A stretch of DNA of 62,484 nucleotides, taken from contig CAUZEA010000024.1 of NCBI GenBank assembly GCA_963578605.1, positions 1-62,484 on the forward strand, given 5' to 3'. Positions within the stretch are counted from its first letter, which is position 1, and every line of letters starts with the position of its first letter. Positions 1 through 9,226 of this stretch are shown here, piece by piece. The position numbers were made by a program, and so were the translations under genes. Origin of the DNA: JAKVCB01 sp963578605 (lineage in GTDB: Bacteria > Planctomycetota > Planctomycetia > Pirellulales > Lacipirellulaceae). The notes beneath the pieces were generated by a model. That model saw only the letters and a list, made by a program, of their open reading frames with translations. It made no database searches and had not been told where the DNA came from.

Positions 1-120
1 ACAGAACCCGATACAGAACCCGATACAGAACCCGATACAGAACCCGATACAGAACCCGATACAGAACCCGATACAGAACCCGATACAGAACCCGATACAG
101 AACCCGATACAGAACCCGAT
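1..120. repeat. Tandem repeat, 12-bp unit, ten perfect copies
   Basis: The unit acagaacccgat is repeated ten times without a single mismatch and runs off the left edge, so the true copy number is unknown. In frame 1 each unit encodes Thr-Glu-Pro-Asp. Perfect identity between copies suggests recent expansion by slippage. Confidence 0.95.
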
Positions 121-195
121 ACGGGCGCCGAGGCAAACTCGACGTCTGACACGGCCGCTGAGGCAAAAGCGGGTGAAACCCCTCCCAACGAATGA
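1..195 (+). CDS. C-terminal end of a TEPD-repeat protein (5' partial)
   Basis: Frame 1 is open from the left edge to the TGA at 193-195. It reads ten perfect TEPD tetrapeptides followed by a tail rich in Ala, Glu and Thr that ends ...GETPPNE. The tail beyond the repeats has sensible coding composition and the repeat unit is a multiple of three, which supports translation in this frame. The gene overlaps the next start (GTG at 173) by 23 bases, so the two may be translationally coupled. No domain is visible in the part present, and the function cannot be assigned. The repeat region is acidic and proline-rich, as in linker or surface-exposed tails. Confidence 0.6.
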   Translation, partial: TEPDTEPDTEPDTEPDTEPDTEPDTEPDTEPDTEPDTEPDTGAEANSTSDTAAEAKAGETPPNE

Positions 196-1165
196 GAGCA
201 GGCTGGCTCCTGAGTCGGTGATCGAACTGACCGTCTCTTCGGAGGCAGGATCGCGTCTTGATCACTTCCTGACTCGACAACTGCCTCATTTGAGTCGAGC
301 CCATCTACAACGGGCAATCGAAGCGGGCGGTATTCGGGTCAACCGTCAAACCTGCAAGTCTGCCCAAAAGCTCAAACAGGGCGATACCGTTCTGGTCGAG
401 CAACTCGATGTGCCCCGCGAAGGTCCCCAGCCGCAGGCAATTCCGCTCGACATTCTGTTCGAAGACGAAGCGATCGCTGTCGTCAATAAACCGGCCGGCA
501 TGATCGTGCATCCGGCCCGCGGGCATTGGGACGGTACCTTGGCCAGCGCCCTGGCCTATCATTTTGACAAACTGAGTCAAACGGGTGGCCCCACCCGCCC
601 CGGTATCGTCCACCGGCTTGACCGCGACACCAGTGGCGTCATTGTCATCGCCAAGCACGATCAGGCCCATGAGACGCTAGCCAACCAATTCAAATCGAGA
701 ACCATCAAGAAAGAATACGTTGCGCTGGTGGTTGGCGTACCAGATCGCGACAGCGACATCGTTGAGTGCCCGATCGGGAATCACCCCACGCAACGAGAAA
801 AAAAGGCCATTCGGGCTGGGCACCCATCGAGTCGCGAGGCGATCACGTTTTACGAGGTCGAAGAGCGATTCGGCCGGTTCGCCCTGATTCGTGTTGAACC
901 AAAAACAGGTCGCACACACCAAGTCCGCTTGCATCTGGCCCACCTCGGCTGCCCTGTACTGTGCGACCGGCTTTACGGTGGTCGAGCCGTTTTGACAGCC
1001 CGGCAAATCAAGCCCGATTCGGAGGACGATGTCGTTTTACTTGAGCGTCAGGCTTTGCATGCGCACCGCCTCACGCTGACGCATCCGACGACCCACGAGC
1101 GAGTCGACTTCCAGGCCCCAATTCCCGCAGACATGACAAAGGTGCTACAGTTGCTGCGATCCTAG
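173..1165 (+). CDS. RluA/RluD-family 23S rRNA pseudouridine synthase
   Basis: The 330-residue product has an S4 RNA-binding domain at about residues 27-75 (SRLDHFLTRQLP ... GDTVLV), followed by the pseudouridine synthase core. The family motif HRLDRDTSG lies at 147-155, with Asp150 as the catalytic aspartate. NKPAGM (about 105-110) and GRTHQVRLHL are further core motifs. Length and order match RluD, which isomerises uridines in the large-subunit rRNA. Start: GTG at 173, within the end of the upstream gene; homology proper begins near residue 17. It overlaps the convergent deacetylase gene by 4 bp. The exact target uridine cannot be read from sequence. Confidence 0.93.
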   Translation: MKPLPTNESRLAPESVIELTVSSEAGSRLDHFLTRQLPHLSRAHLQRAIEAGGIRVNRQTCKSAQKLKQGDTVLVEQLDVPREGPQPQAIPLDILFEDEAIAVVNKPAGMIVHPARGHWDGTLASALAYHFDKLSQTGGPTRPGIVHRLDRDTSGVIVIAKHDQAHETLANQFKSRTIKKEYVALVVGVPDRDSDIVECPIGNHPTQREKKAIRAGHPSSREAITFYEVEERFGRFALIRVEPKTGRTHQVRLHLAHLGCPVLCDRLYGGRAVLTARQIKPDSEDDVVLLERQALHAHRLTLTHPTTHERVDFQAPIPADMTKVLQLLRS

Positions 1166-1893
1166 TGGTTGCCAAAAAGAAATTCCATTAAGTTGGGGAC
1201 CGGCACTGGGCGGGGACTGGTCAGCAACTCGGCAGCCTCAACCCTCGATGCCTCCCCCAGAAATCGGGCTGTCGCTTCGACGCGTCGGAAGACATGCTCT
1301 TTTTCAGGTGGAAATTGAGTTTTGTAGCACCGCATCGCAGCTAACTTGAGTTGGAGCGTATCGCTGATGTCGGTGATAATCCGTCCAGGTCGGGATAAGA
1401 GTTCTTGTTGATCGACGAGGTAGCAATGCAACAAGGCGGGAATGACCAACGGAGTCAAACCGTCGAAGTGTTCATCCCACTTGGTCAGTTTTGCGTAGAA
1501 TACGGCCGCATCGGTGATCTGCATCGCCTGCCAGTGGTCGGGCGAGGCGGTTGGCGTGCTGGCCCCCAACCCGATCACCAGTTTGGGGCGATAGCGGCGG
1601 AGCTCAGTGGCAAGCAGCGTTCGTGCTTCGAACGAATCGAAAAGTCTGCGATTGGGAAGTTCGAGGGTCAAACGGTGCCGAACGCCCAACACAGCTGCGG
1701 CGTCTTTGGCTTCAGCCAACCGCACTTCGGGACCTGGCGACCGGGGTGTCGGTTCACCGTCGGTCAAATCGATGATTCCGACGCGTTGCCCCTGGCGAGC
1801 CAATTGGGCCAGGATCCCGCCGCAAGCGATTTCCACGTCGTCGGGATGGGCACCAACCGCTACGACATCCAGCTGTGGTGGAGGCGGACTCAT
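1162..1893 (-). CDS. bshB1: PIG-L family deacetylase, BshB1-like
   Basis: The protein begins LDVVAVGAHPDDVEIACGG, the metal-binding AHPDD signature of the PIG-L/LmbE fold, and carries a second site motif SPDHWQAM. The order and spacing match BshB1, the deacetylase that converts GlcNAc-malate to GlcN-malate in bacillithiol synthesis; related enzymes act on other N-acetylglucosamine conjugates. I chose the ATG at 1893 (MSPPPPQLD), preceded by GGGAAAGAG; an in-frame upstream start at 1911 would add six residues. No other bacillithiol gene is adjacent, so the substrate is inferred from similarity only. Confidence 0.82.
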   Translation of the reverse strand: MSPPPPQLDVVAVGAHPDDVEIACGGILAQLARQGQRVGIIDLTDGEPTPRSPGPEVRLAEAKDAAAVLGVRHRLTLELPNRRLFDSFEARTLLATELRRYRPKLVIGLGASTPTASPDHWQAMQITDAAVFYAKLTKWDEHFDGLTPLVIPALLHCYLVDQQELLSRPGRIITDISDTLQLKLAAMRCYKTQFPPEKEHVFRRVEATARFLGEASRVEAAELLTSPRPVPVPNLMEFLFGNH

Positions 1894-2217
1894 GACAGCA
1901 CTCTTTCCCAATATTTCCCCAATATTTCCAGAGTCACAGAATTTCCAGAGTCACAGACCCTAAGCCGCCGCGAAGCTCAATGCAAGCCAGTTTTTTCACC
2001 GGAAGTGGAAACCTGCGGTATCCCTCACCGCCAAATGGTCAGTCCAAGAGATCGATTCTTGACAAACTTCGGTTATGTGATACAGAATTCCCAGTTGTCG
2101 TGGGAAACCGCCAGTGGCAAAAGACCTGACGGGCCATGGTAGCCTGCCCGTCCATGCCAAATGCGAGTTTCTGAAGATTTTTGTTTTCTTTTCAATTAGA
2201 TAGGGGATAAAAAAGCA

Positions 2218-2442
2218 ATGACTTCGCTGTTGGAAAGTGATCAAGTGGCTTGTGAAGATCAGCCAGGCGAAGATCAGCCAGGCAATGAATGGTGGGAACC
2301 GGCCGACGACGGCCTCAGTTGTACTTCGGATCCGTTCGACGATTTCAACGAAGATGATTTCGATGACGATTTCGATGATGACTTCGAAGAGGAATGGAAC
2401 GAAGACCTCCCCAGTGATGAAGACAACGAGGTCGAATCCTAG
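2218..2442 (+). CDS. Small highly acidic protein
   Basis: A 74-residue product whose second half is almost entirely Asp, Glu and Phe (DDFNEDDFDDDFDDDFEEEW). It starts at an ATG 216 bp upstream of the likely ileS start and reads in the same direction. Near the N-terminus a 15-bp direct repeat (gaagatcagccaggc, twice) duplicates the residues EDQPG. No known domain is recognised. The composition is unlikely by chance in this frame, but the coding status is not proven. A charged, disordered protein is the most that can be said. Confidence 0.5.
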   Translation: MTSLLESDQVACEDQPGEDQPGNEWWEPADDGLSCTSDPFDDFNEDDFDDDFDDDFEEEWNEDLPSDEDNEVES

Positions 2443-2657
2443 CGCGAGGATGTAGGCAGCAATCTAACCGACAATCCCGACTTTGATAAATGAACCAGGC
2501 TTTGGTCTGCCGGGGGATTCCACCAGCGGCCATTCCAAAGTTCGTTTTCCCTGGGAGAGGGGTCGCTCGTCCACTGCCCCTTCCACCGCCGGTCCCGGTT
2601 TGCGCGGCACCGTCGTTTGCGATTGCAAACTGTTCGGTACCGTGTTCTATTCGGAGC

Positions 2658-5600
2658 ATGTTTCGGCCGGTTGATAATAACGTCGATTTTCCTGCCCAAG
2701 AGCTCGCCACAGGGAAGTTCTGGAAAGAGCACTCCATTTACGAGAAGTCGCTTGAGCGGCGGGTTGATGCACCCCCCTTCGTGTTCTATGAAGGCCCTCC
2801 CACCGCTAACGGTAAACCTCACCCGGGCCACTGCCTGACGAGAACCATCAAGGATGTGTTTCCCCGCTATCGAACCATGCGGGGGTACCACTGCCAGCGA
2901 AAAGCTGGTTGGGATACGCATGGCCTGCCGGTTGAAGTGGAGGTGTGCAAGGAACTGGGCATCCACTCTAAGGAAGAGATCGAAACCTATGGTGTCGAAC
3001 CGTTTATTCACAAGTGCGAACAAAGTGTGTGGCGATACATCCAAGAATGGCAGGCCCTGACCGAGCGGATTGGGTTTTGGGTCGACCTGCAGGACGCCTA
3101 CGTCACCTATCACCAAAGCTATGTGGAAGGGGTCTGGTGGTCACTAAAAAACCTGTTTGACCGGGACTTACTGTACCAGGGTCACAAAATCGTGTGGTGG
3201 TGGGCCCAAGGGGGTACGGCCCTTTCCGCCGGCGAAGTTGGCCAGGGATACCGGGAAGTGTCCGACCCCAGTGTGTTTGTGCGGTTTCCGCTGGTTGACC
3301 AGCACGGCAGTGACACGAATACCAGCCTGCTCGTCTGGACCACCACGCCATGGACCCTTCTGAGCAATCAATTTGCCGCCGTACATCCTGATCTTGTGTA
3401 CGCCACCGTGGTCGATCCAGGTGACCCACAACCAACAGGGTCTGAATGCGAACCGTTGCCGTCTGCCACCTTCGAAAACGGTGAAAAACTGATTATCGCC
3501 GCTGACCTGGTCGAAACCATTGCCAACAAGGTCCAGCGGGAACTTGTGATTGAATCGACCTGTCGCGGTACCGACCTTATTGGTCGGCGCTACCGGCCAC
3601 CCTTCGATCACTACTACGGCTCCCACGGAAATCAGCTGGGTACGCTCACAGATGGTGGCCAGGAAGTTGTGGGGTGGCGGGTCATTGCCGCCGATTTTGT
3701 CACAACCGACAGCGGTTCTGGTATTGTCCACCAGGCCCCGGCATTCGGCGAAGTCGACTACGAAGTGTTCCAATCTGAGCAATCACGTTTTCTCGAGCAA
3801 CAGGGGCCTCAACTCATTTGCGCCGTAGGACCCGACGGCCGCTTCACGGCAGATGTACCCGATTATCAGGGACGTTGGGTGAAAGAAGCCGATAAAGACA
3901 TCGTGCGGGATCTCAAGCAACGAGGGAGTCTCTATCACCGCGAACAATTCCTTCACGACTACCCTTTTTGCTGGAGAGCCGAAGAAGATCCGCTCATCCA
4001 GTACCCCCGCAGGAGTTGGTTTATTCGCACCACGGCATTCAAAGATGCCATGCTCGCCAACAATCAGAAGATCCACTGGCTGCCACAACACATTCAAAAT
4101 GGCCGGTTTGGAAAATTTCTCGAGTCCAATGTCGATTGGGCCCTCTCGCGAGAGCGCTATTGGGGTACGCCACTGCCAATTTGGGTCTGCGAAGAAACAG
4201 GCAAGAAGGAAGCCGTGGCCAGTTATGACGAGTTGCTTTCCAAACCCGGGGTTACCGGTACCGAGGTTTGGGAACAAGCAAAAGCCACCAATCCCGATCT
4301 GGCCGACGACTTGAAGATTCACAAGCCGTATATCGACGCCATAACCTATGACTCCCCTTACGCGGCTGGCACCCGGATGCGACGTGTTCCCGAAGTGATT
4401 GACTGTTGGTATGACTCGGGGGCGATGCCGTTCGCCCAGTGGGGTTACCAGGGACAAACCGAAGGCCCTGCTCAGGAACAATTTGCCAGCCAGTTCCCCG
4501 CTGATTTCATCAGCGAGGCCATCGATCAAACACGAGGTTGGTTTTACAGCCAACTCGCTATTAGCACCTTGCTGTTCGGAGCAGAACCGGGCGTTGGCAA
4601 CAACCCGACCGACCTGTCGTCGCAGCCCGTGGCCGATTACCCCCATCCCTTCCGAAATTGCATCGTGCTCGGATTGATGCTTTCGGAGTGGTGGGAAAGC
4701 AAGGACGGTAAACAACTGTTTCTCACCGAGCAAGAGGCTCGCCATGCGCTTGGCCCAAAGAATAGCAGACGCTGTGTGGGCAAAATGTCCAAGAGTAAAC
4801 GGAATTACCGCGAACCAGCCGAGATCTTTGACCGCTACGGAGCCGACACACTACGCTGGTACTTCCTGGCCAATCAGCCCCCCTGGACATCCATCCGGTA
4901 CAGCGAACAAGCGATCAAAGACAGTATTCCCGAATTCCTATTGCGGCTTTGGAACGTTTACAGCTTCTTCGTCATCTACGCGAATATCGATGGTTTTGAT
5001 CCGGGAGCTACCGTAACGGGTGAAGTGGAGCAACTCACAGCCACTCAACTCGCCACGGCAGAAACCTACCACCCCGCAAAAGACCGTACTGAACTCGATC
5101 GCTGGATCCTGAGTGAGTTGAATCAAACGATTGCCACCGTAATTCGCGAGATGGATCAGTACGACAATTTCAACGCTTGCCGTCGCATCACCGAATTCAT
5201 CGATGCACTCTCAAACTGGTACGTCCGGCGCAGTCGCAATCGCTTCTGGGCAGACGACAAACAAGCACCTGCCAAGCTCGATGCTTACTGGACACTCTAC
5301 GAATGCCTGCTTGCCACGAGCAAACTCATTGCTCCCTTTGTACCATTCGTGGCGGAGACCATCTGGCAGAATCTGGCCAGTGTCTATGACGGCCGTGCCG
5401 CCGAAAGTGTCCACCTGTGCGACTACCCTGAACCCATGGTCGACGCTATCGATGAATCGCTCTCGGCCCAAATGAATCTCCTCCGTGAAATCACCTCCCT
5501 TGGCCGAAATGCCCGCAGTGCAGCTTCGCTCAAAGTGCGCCAACCGCTGGCCAAGGTGGAAGTGATCCTGGCTGACTCAACACACCAAGCGTGGCTTGAA

Positions 5601-6212
5601 CAACATGTCGACCTGATTGCCGAAGAACTTAATGTGAAGGCCGTTCAGTTCGCTGCAAATGCCGATCGCTATATCAGCTACTCGGTGGTTCCAAATTTCA
5701 AACGCCTCGGCCCCCGGCTCGGCAAGAATATGCCTGCCGTCAAGAAACTGCTCAGTAACGCGGACGGGGGAGCTCTGCTGGAAGAGTTGAAATCGACCGG
5801 CAAAGTTCAGGTCAACCTCCCTGGTGACGCAACATTCGAGTTGGATGAGGAAGATATTGAAGTGCGGCTTCAGGCCAAAGATGGCTGGGCTGCGGCGCAA
5901 GGCCAGGGAGTCGTTGTCGTGCTGGCGACAGAACTCTCCCCCGAATTGATTTCCGAAGGGCTCACCCGTGAAGTGGTGCGGGCAATCCAGGAAGCCCGCA
6001 AGGAACAAAATTGTGAATTTACCGATCGGATCCACATCGGCATCGTTACCGAATCGGCAGAAATACGCTCCGCTGTCGAAGGCTCGCTCGCCTATATCGA
6101 AAAAGAAACGCTCGCCACACAAACCCTCTTTGAACCGCTCGCACAAGGTACATCCCGTAAAGTCTCCGTCGCCAAACACGAGATGACGGTCTTTATTAAG
6201 GTTGTAACATGA
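2658..6212 (+). CDS. ileS: Isoleucyl-tRNA synthetase
   Basis: This class Ia synthetase charges tRNA-Ile with isoleucine. The HIGH-type motif is HPGH at residues 55-58 and the KMSKS loop is at 709-713. Between them lies a full CP1 editing domain, and the C-terminus holds an anticodon-binding domain plus a long tail. At about 1184 residues it resembles the longer, eukaryote-like IleRS class rather than the E. coli type. I start at ATG 2658 (MFRPVDNNVDFPAQELATGK), where homology begins. The 56 codons open upstream are Pro/Ala-rich with no similarity. The GGAG at 2653-2656 is too close to act as a normal ribosome site, so the start is not certain. The stop overlaps purN by 4 bp. Confidence 0.95.
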   Translation: MFRPVDNNVDFPAQELATGKFWKEHSIYEKSLERRVDAPPFVFYEGPPTANGKPHPGHCLTRTIKDVFPRYRTMRGYHCQRKAGWDTHGLPVEVEVCKELGIHSKEEIETYGVEPFIHKCEQSVWRYIQEWQALTERIGFWVDLQDAYVTYHQSYVEGVWWSLKNLFDRDLLYQGHKIVWWWAQGGTALSAGEVGQGYREVSDPSVFVRFPLVDQHGSDTNTSLLVWTTTPWTLLSNQFAAVHPDLVYATVVDPGDPQPTGSECEPLPSATFENGEKLIIAADLVETIANKVQRELVIESTCRGTDLIGRRYRPPFDHYYGSHGNQLGTLTDGGQEVVGWRVIAADFVTTDSGSGIVHQAPAFGEVDYEVFQSEQSRFLEQQGPQLICAVGPDGRFTADVPDYQGRWVKEADKDIVRDLKQRGSLYHREQFLHDYPFCWRAEEDPLIQYPRRSWFIRTTAFKDAMLANNQKIHWLPQHIQNGRFGKFLESNVDWALSRERYWGTPLPIWVCEETGKKEAVASYDELLSKPGVTGTEVWEQAKATNPDLADDLKIHKPYIDAITYDSPYAAGTRMRRVPEVIDCWYDSGAMPFAQWGYQGQTEGPAQEQFASQFPADFISEAIDQTRGWFYSQLAISTLLFGAEPGVGNNPTDLSSQPVADYPHPFRNCIVLGLMLSEWWESKDGKQLFLTEQEARHALGPKNSRRCVGKMSKSKRNYREPAEIFDRYGADTLRWYFLANQPPWTSIRYSEQAIKDSIPEFLLRLWNVYSFFVIYANIDGFDPGATVTGEVEQLTATQLATAETYHPAKDRTELDRWILSELNQTIATVIREMDQYDNFNACRRITEFIDALSNWYVRRSRNRFWADDKQAPAKLDAYWTLYECLLATSKLIAPFVPFVAETIWQNLASVYDGRAAESVHLCDYPEPMVDAIDESLSAQMNLLREITSLGRNARSAASLKVRQPLAKVEVILADSTHQAWLEQHVDLIAEELNVKAVQFAANADRYISYSVVPNFKRLGPRLGKNMPAVKKLLSNADGGALLEELKSTGKVQVNLPGDATFELDEEDIEVRLQAKDGWAAAQGQGVVVVLATELSPELISEGLTREVVRAIQEARKEQNCEFTDRIHIGIVTESAEIRSAVEGSLAYIEKETLATQTLFEPLAQGTSRKVSVAKHEMTVFIKVVT

Positions 6213-6862
6213 CAAAATCGCAGAACTCGCAACCCCTGCGGATCGCCGTTCTCATTTCCGGCAGCGGAAGAACCCTCAAGAACTTCATCGATCTGGAAAA
6301 AACCGGTGAACTCCCCGTTGACATCCAACTCGTTATATCGAGCAATCCGCGCGCCGGCGGGCTGCAGCACGCTCGGGCAGCCGGTATTTCATCCATCGTT
6401 TTTCAGCGATCCAACTACCCAACCGGCGCTACTGGCCACGAACCTTACAGTGCCGATATCTTTACCGCATGTCGCGAAGCTCAAGTCGACTACGTGGTCA
6501 TGGCCGGTTTTTTGAAATACATCCCCATTCCCAAGGACTTCGAACAACGGGTGCTGAACATCCACCCATCACTGATTCCCGCCTTTTGCGGTCAAGGGTT
6601 GTACGGCCAGCATGTGCATGCCGCTGTCCTTCGGCAAGGGGCCAAAATCACCGGCTGCACCGTTCATTTCGCCGACAATGTCTACGACCACGGTCCCATT
6701 ATTTGGCAACAGAGCGTGCCGGTCCACGACGACGATACCCCGGAAACCCTTGCTAACCGCGTCTTTACCGCTGAGCTCGAGGCCTACCCCAAAGTACTCC
6801 GCCTCTTGGCCGCAAACCAACTCGAAATTGAAGGACGTCCCGTCCGCACCGCCCGCTCATAA
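6209..6862 (+). CDS. purN: Phosphoribosylglycinamide formyltransferase
   Basis: PurN transfers a formyl group from 10-formyl-THF to GAR in purine synthesis. The N-terminal phosphate-binding loop ISGSGRTLKNF (about 16-26) is present. The catalytic residues Asn117 and His119 (NIHPSLIPAF) and Asp150 (NVYDHGPII) are all present, at the family spacing. The length, 217 residues, is normal. The ATG overlaps the ileS stop (ATGA), which indicates co-transcription and translational coupling. The 3' end overlaps the convergent GNAT gene by 6 bp. Confidence 0.94.
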   Translation: MTKSQNSQPLRIAVLISGSGRTLKNFIDLEKTGELPVDIQLVISSNPRAGGLQHARAAGISSIVFQRSNYPTGATGHEPYSADIFTACREAQVDYVVMAGFLKYIPIPKDFEQRVLNIHPSLIPAFCGQGLYGQHVHAAVLRQGAKITGCTVHFADNVYDHGPIIWQQSVPVHDDDTPETLANRVFTAELEAYPKVLRLLAANQLEIEGRPVRTARS

Positions 6863-7366
6863 ACTCATGCGGTAGCCCAATCGCTGGTACAGATGCAATG
6901 CCGCTTCCCATCCACGATGGGTTTCCACACGCACTCGAGCCACCCCTTCGTTCCACATCGCCTGCTCCAACTGCTCCAACAGGCATCGCCCAATACCCCG
7001 CCCCCGCCAGGTGGGATGAACCATCAACCAATGCACGTCGGCCACCAGAACTCCCTTGCGGCTCCGCACAATCGACGTGACCGTACCGACCATCGACTCC
7101 CGCTGTTTGCCCTCAACCGCCAGCCACGTATGGTCTGGCCGCCACCAGGACTTTCCAGTCATTTCGCGGGCAAAGTCGTGCTCCGTCCATTTCCCGACTC
7201 CGGGCAGGGTGGCCGCAAAGGCAACCTCCCGTAACCGCAACCAGCCAGCTACATCGGTCGACTCTTCGAACGGTCTGAGCAAAATCCCGGCAGGCACCTC
7301 AACCGACGCACAACCCGTGCGCAACTTCCCCAAGTGGCAAACCGATTTGTGACCGGGTGCAGGCAT
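6857..7366 (-). CDS. GNAT family N-acetyltransferase
   Basis: The C-terminal half has the GNAT acetyl-CoA pyrophosphate loop RGRGIGRCLL, preceded by a beta-4-like strand (VADVHWLMVHP) and followed by ETHRGWEAALHLYQRLGY, the usual end of the fold. The acceptor substrate is unknown. I place the start at ATG 7366, one base after the TGA of the upstream membrane-protein gene, with GGGAG upstream; an in-frame start at 7411 is also open. The tight junction suggests the two genes form an operon. Confidence 0.8.
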   Translation of the reverse strand: MPAPGHKSVCHLGKLRTGCASVEVPAGILLRPFEESTDVAGWLRLREVAFAATLPGVGKWTEHDFAREMTGKSWWRPDHTWLAVEGKQRESMVGTVTSIVRSRKGVLVADVHWLMVHPTWRGRGIGRCLLEQLEQAMWNEGVARVRVETHRGWEAALHLYQRLGYRMSL

Positions 7367-7367
7367 C

Positions 7368-7886
7368 TCAGACAGACTCCCGGGGCACGGCTGCCCCCAA
7401 CGCTGTTGCACTTCGTGGCAAATTAGTTAGCTTGTCAACCAACCTTGCTTGCTCGGTCGTCCGGAGATACCAGTTGCTCCATCGTCCAGAGATACCCGAT
7501 ACCCTACCGATAAAGACTCCAGCGACAAAGAACGTCAAAACCGTACCCAGTGATTTGGCGAGGACCTCCTTTTCCACAGTGCCCCAGATAAACAGAGTCA
7601 GAATGGTTATCAAAAGCAGCGCACTAATCACACTTTCCCTGTAACTCGCCTCGGCTACCCCGTTCAGAGGCCTGGCTGCGTCACTGAGGATTGCCTCCTT
7701 GGTCAACCTGTTGATGACTCCCATACCCACCAGGCTTAAGACCAAGGTGCCGATAACTCTGCCCATCACAGCTGTAATGCCTACTGGGAAATTGACCCAG
7801 ATCAACAAAACTACCGCTATCAGGGCAAAAAATGTCGAATAGAGCGTAGCCCGCCCGGAAATCGTGAGGATATGTGCCCGTTTCAT
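7368..7886 (-). CDS. Multi-pass membrane protein of unknown function
   Basis: A 172-residue protein with about four hydrophobic segments: near residues 15-35 (FFALIAVVLLIWVNFPVGI), 40-60, 85-105 (SALLLITILTLFIWG) and 112-128. The start at 7886 has a strong ribosome site (AGGAGACAGGAA). The gene runs directly into the GNAT gene with a one-base gap. No family is recognised. Confidence 0.62.
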   Translation of the reverse strand: MKRAHILTISGRATLYSTFFALIAVVLLIWVNFPVGITAVMGRVIGTLVLSLVGMGVINRLTKEAILSDAARPLNGVAEASYRESVISALLLITILTLFIWGTVEKEVLAKSLGTVLTFFVAGVFIGRVSGISGRWSNWYLRTTEQARLVDKLTNLPRSATALGAAVPRESV

Positions 7887-8324
7887 TTCCTGTCTCCTGT
7901 CGCTTAGTACCCAAGGAACCGATCGTCTCGTTCATTGAGCAAACCGCATAAACAAAGGAAGGTTAACCAACTAGAATCGTAAAGCTTTCAATTGCCGGTC
8001 CGAGGGATGCAAATCGTGGAAACCAATCGAAAAACCACCTCGTTGCACCAAAATTGCAATTTCAACCCTTCACCGCTACGGCTCACTACGAGGGTTTGGT
8101 GCTACTTGAGAACGACCCAAGTCCGTTTCATGTCATGATCCGCCTCAATCCCACTCAGCAGGAAAACCTGACCATGGAACTGCAAAAAAACCCTGTCCAC
8201 CAGTGCCGGAACCGTAGGTTGCACCCCGAAGTAAAACTTCGAAAATTAGATCGCAGGGTTTTCGTCTAAAATATACCGTTGGGCCCTCTGATAAACTGTC
8301 TTTCTGTAGAAATTAAAAGCAAAA
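7887..8324. other. Intergenic region between divergent genes
   Basis: This 438-bp stretch separates the minus-strand membrane-protein gene from the plus-strand cupin gene and so must hold both promoters. A 71-codon open frame (8054-8269, plus) has no recognisable similarity or ribosome site and I do not call it. I see no clear hairpin or repeat. Confidence 0.5.
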
Positions 8325-8714
8325 ATGAATGCACGCAAACAACTGGTCCACCGTTCCAGTGGCACCACAGAACCCATTCAGCAGCTGGGTCCCTACAAAA
8401 TAGAACCGTTGTTGACCGAGGCCCAGGAGGCTGCCGCCACCGTGTATCGTGTACAGGTAGAACCTCATCAACAAACCACACCCAGCTACCATCGAGTGGC
8501 CGAGGAATTTTATTTCATCTTGGCCGGTACCGGCACCGCTGTCCTGGACGGCGAGTCCCGGGAACTGAAACCGGGTGATTTTCTGCGACTGCCACCCGGT
8601 ACCAGGCACGCATTCGTGACATTCGACGAACCACTGGAAATGCTTGATATCCATGTTCCAGGTTGCCGCCCTGACAGGGACACCTATTTTGTCGAGGATC
8701 CCCAGGGCAACTAG
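8325..8714 (+). CDS. Small cupin-domain protein
   Basis: A single-domain cupin of 129 residues. Motif 1 is PSYHRVAEEFYFILAGTG and motif 2 is KPGDFLRLPPGTRHAF, which together form the beta-barrel metal site. Only some of the usual ligands are obvious: the first motif has H...EE instead of the classical HxH. The function (metal-dependent enzyme or sugar/small-molecule binding) cannot be told. It stands alone between a divergent membrane-protein gene and the aldolase region. Confidence 0.8.
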   Translation: MNARKQLVHRSSGTTEPIQQLGPYKIEPLLTEAQEAAATVYRVQVEPHQQTTPSYHRVAEEFYFILAGTGTAVLDGESRELKPGDFLRLPPGTRHAFVTFDEPLEMLDIHVPGCRPDRDTYFVEDPQGN

Positions 8715-8978
8715 GCGACAGGTGGTCTGCACGACCGTGCGAGGTCAAGCGGTCCCATAAATTCCCGTGGCGACGGGCCCTCAGACGGCTCGTGCGATCG
8801 GTCTATTTTCCGATCTCCGGTGGAAAAATCGCGCGGGAAAAGGTGTATGGCATGGCTAAATCCTCTTAAATCCAAGAGAGACATTGATCATAACTTGTCA
8901 CCGACGTGATTGAGTTTTGTCACTCGGCGTCCGATAATCGAACGGCGAAGGTGGCATGGCCCCAGCGAGAACCATGCC

Positions 8979-9186
8979 ATGGTAGCCGAAGACCGGCGGT
9001 CACGATTACTGGAACTCGTTCGGCGGGAGGGATTCACCTCGCTGCCGGACCTGGCCGAATCGACCGTCCGTCGCAATTTGGCCCACCTGGAACAAGAAGG
9101 GACCGCTCAGAGAACCCCTGGGCGGCGTGCTTTACACCGGCCGGTCGCCCCAGTTGCCATATTTTAACCAACGGCAATCGGCCTAG
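8979..9186 (+). pseudogene. Remnant of a DeoR-family transcriptional regulator
   Basis: From ATG 8979 the frame reads MVAEDRRSRLLELVRREG then FTSLPDLAESTVRRNLAHLE, which is the N-terminal winged helix of DeoR regulators with part of the recognition helix missing between DLAE and STVRR. After QRTP the family sequence GGVLYTG continues in another frame and ends LPYFNQRQSA at the TAG at 9184-9186. So there is an internal deletion and a frameshift, and the whole C-terminal sensor domain is absent. It lies 40 bp upstream of the class II aldolase gene, which such regulators often control. I infer a lost local repressor. Confidence 0.65.
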
Positions 9187-9226
9187 TGGGAGTTGAAATT
9201 TCATACCACTGAGAAAGAACTCGACT

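Noticed and set aside
1..120. Possible CRISPR-like array
   Set aside because: The 12-bp units are contiguous with no spacers and are in frame with a protein.
2490..2657. N-terminal extension of IleRS
   Set aside because: The 56 residues are Pro/Ala-rich with no similarity, while the synthetase starts normally at 2658.
3783..4745. 320-codon minus-strand frame
   Set aside because: Antisense shadow of ileS.
8906..9196. 96-codon plus-strand frame over the DeoR remnant
   Set aside because: It lies in a different frame from the recognisable DeoR sequence and has no similarity of its own.
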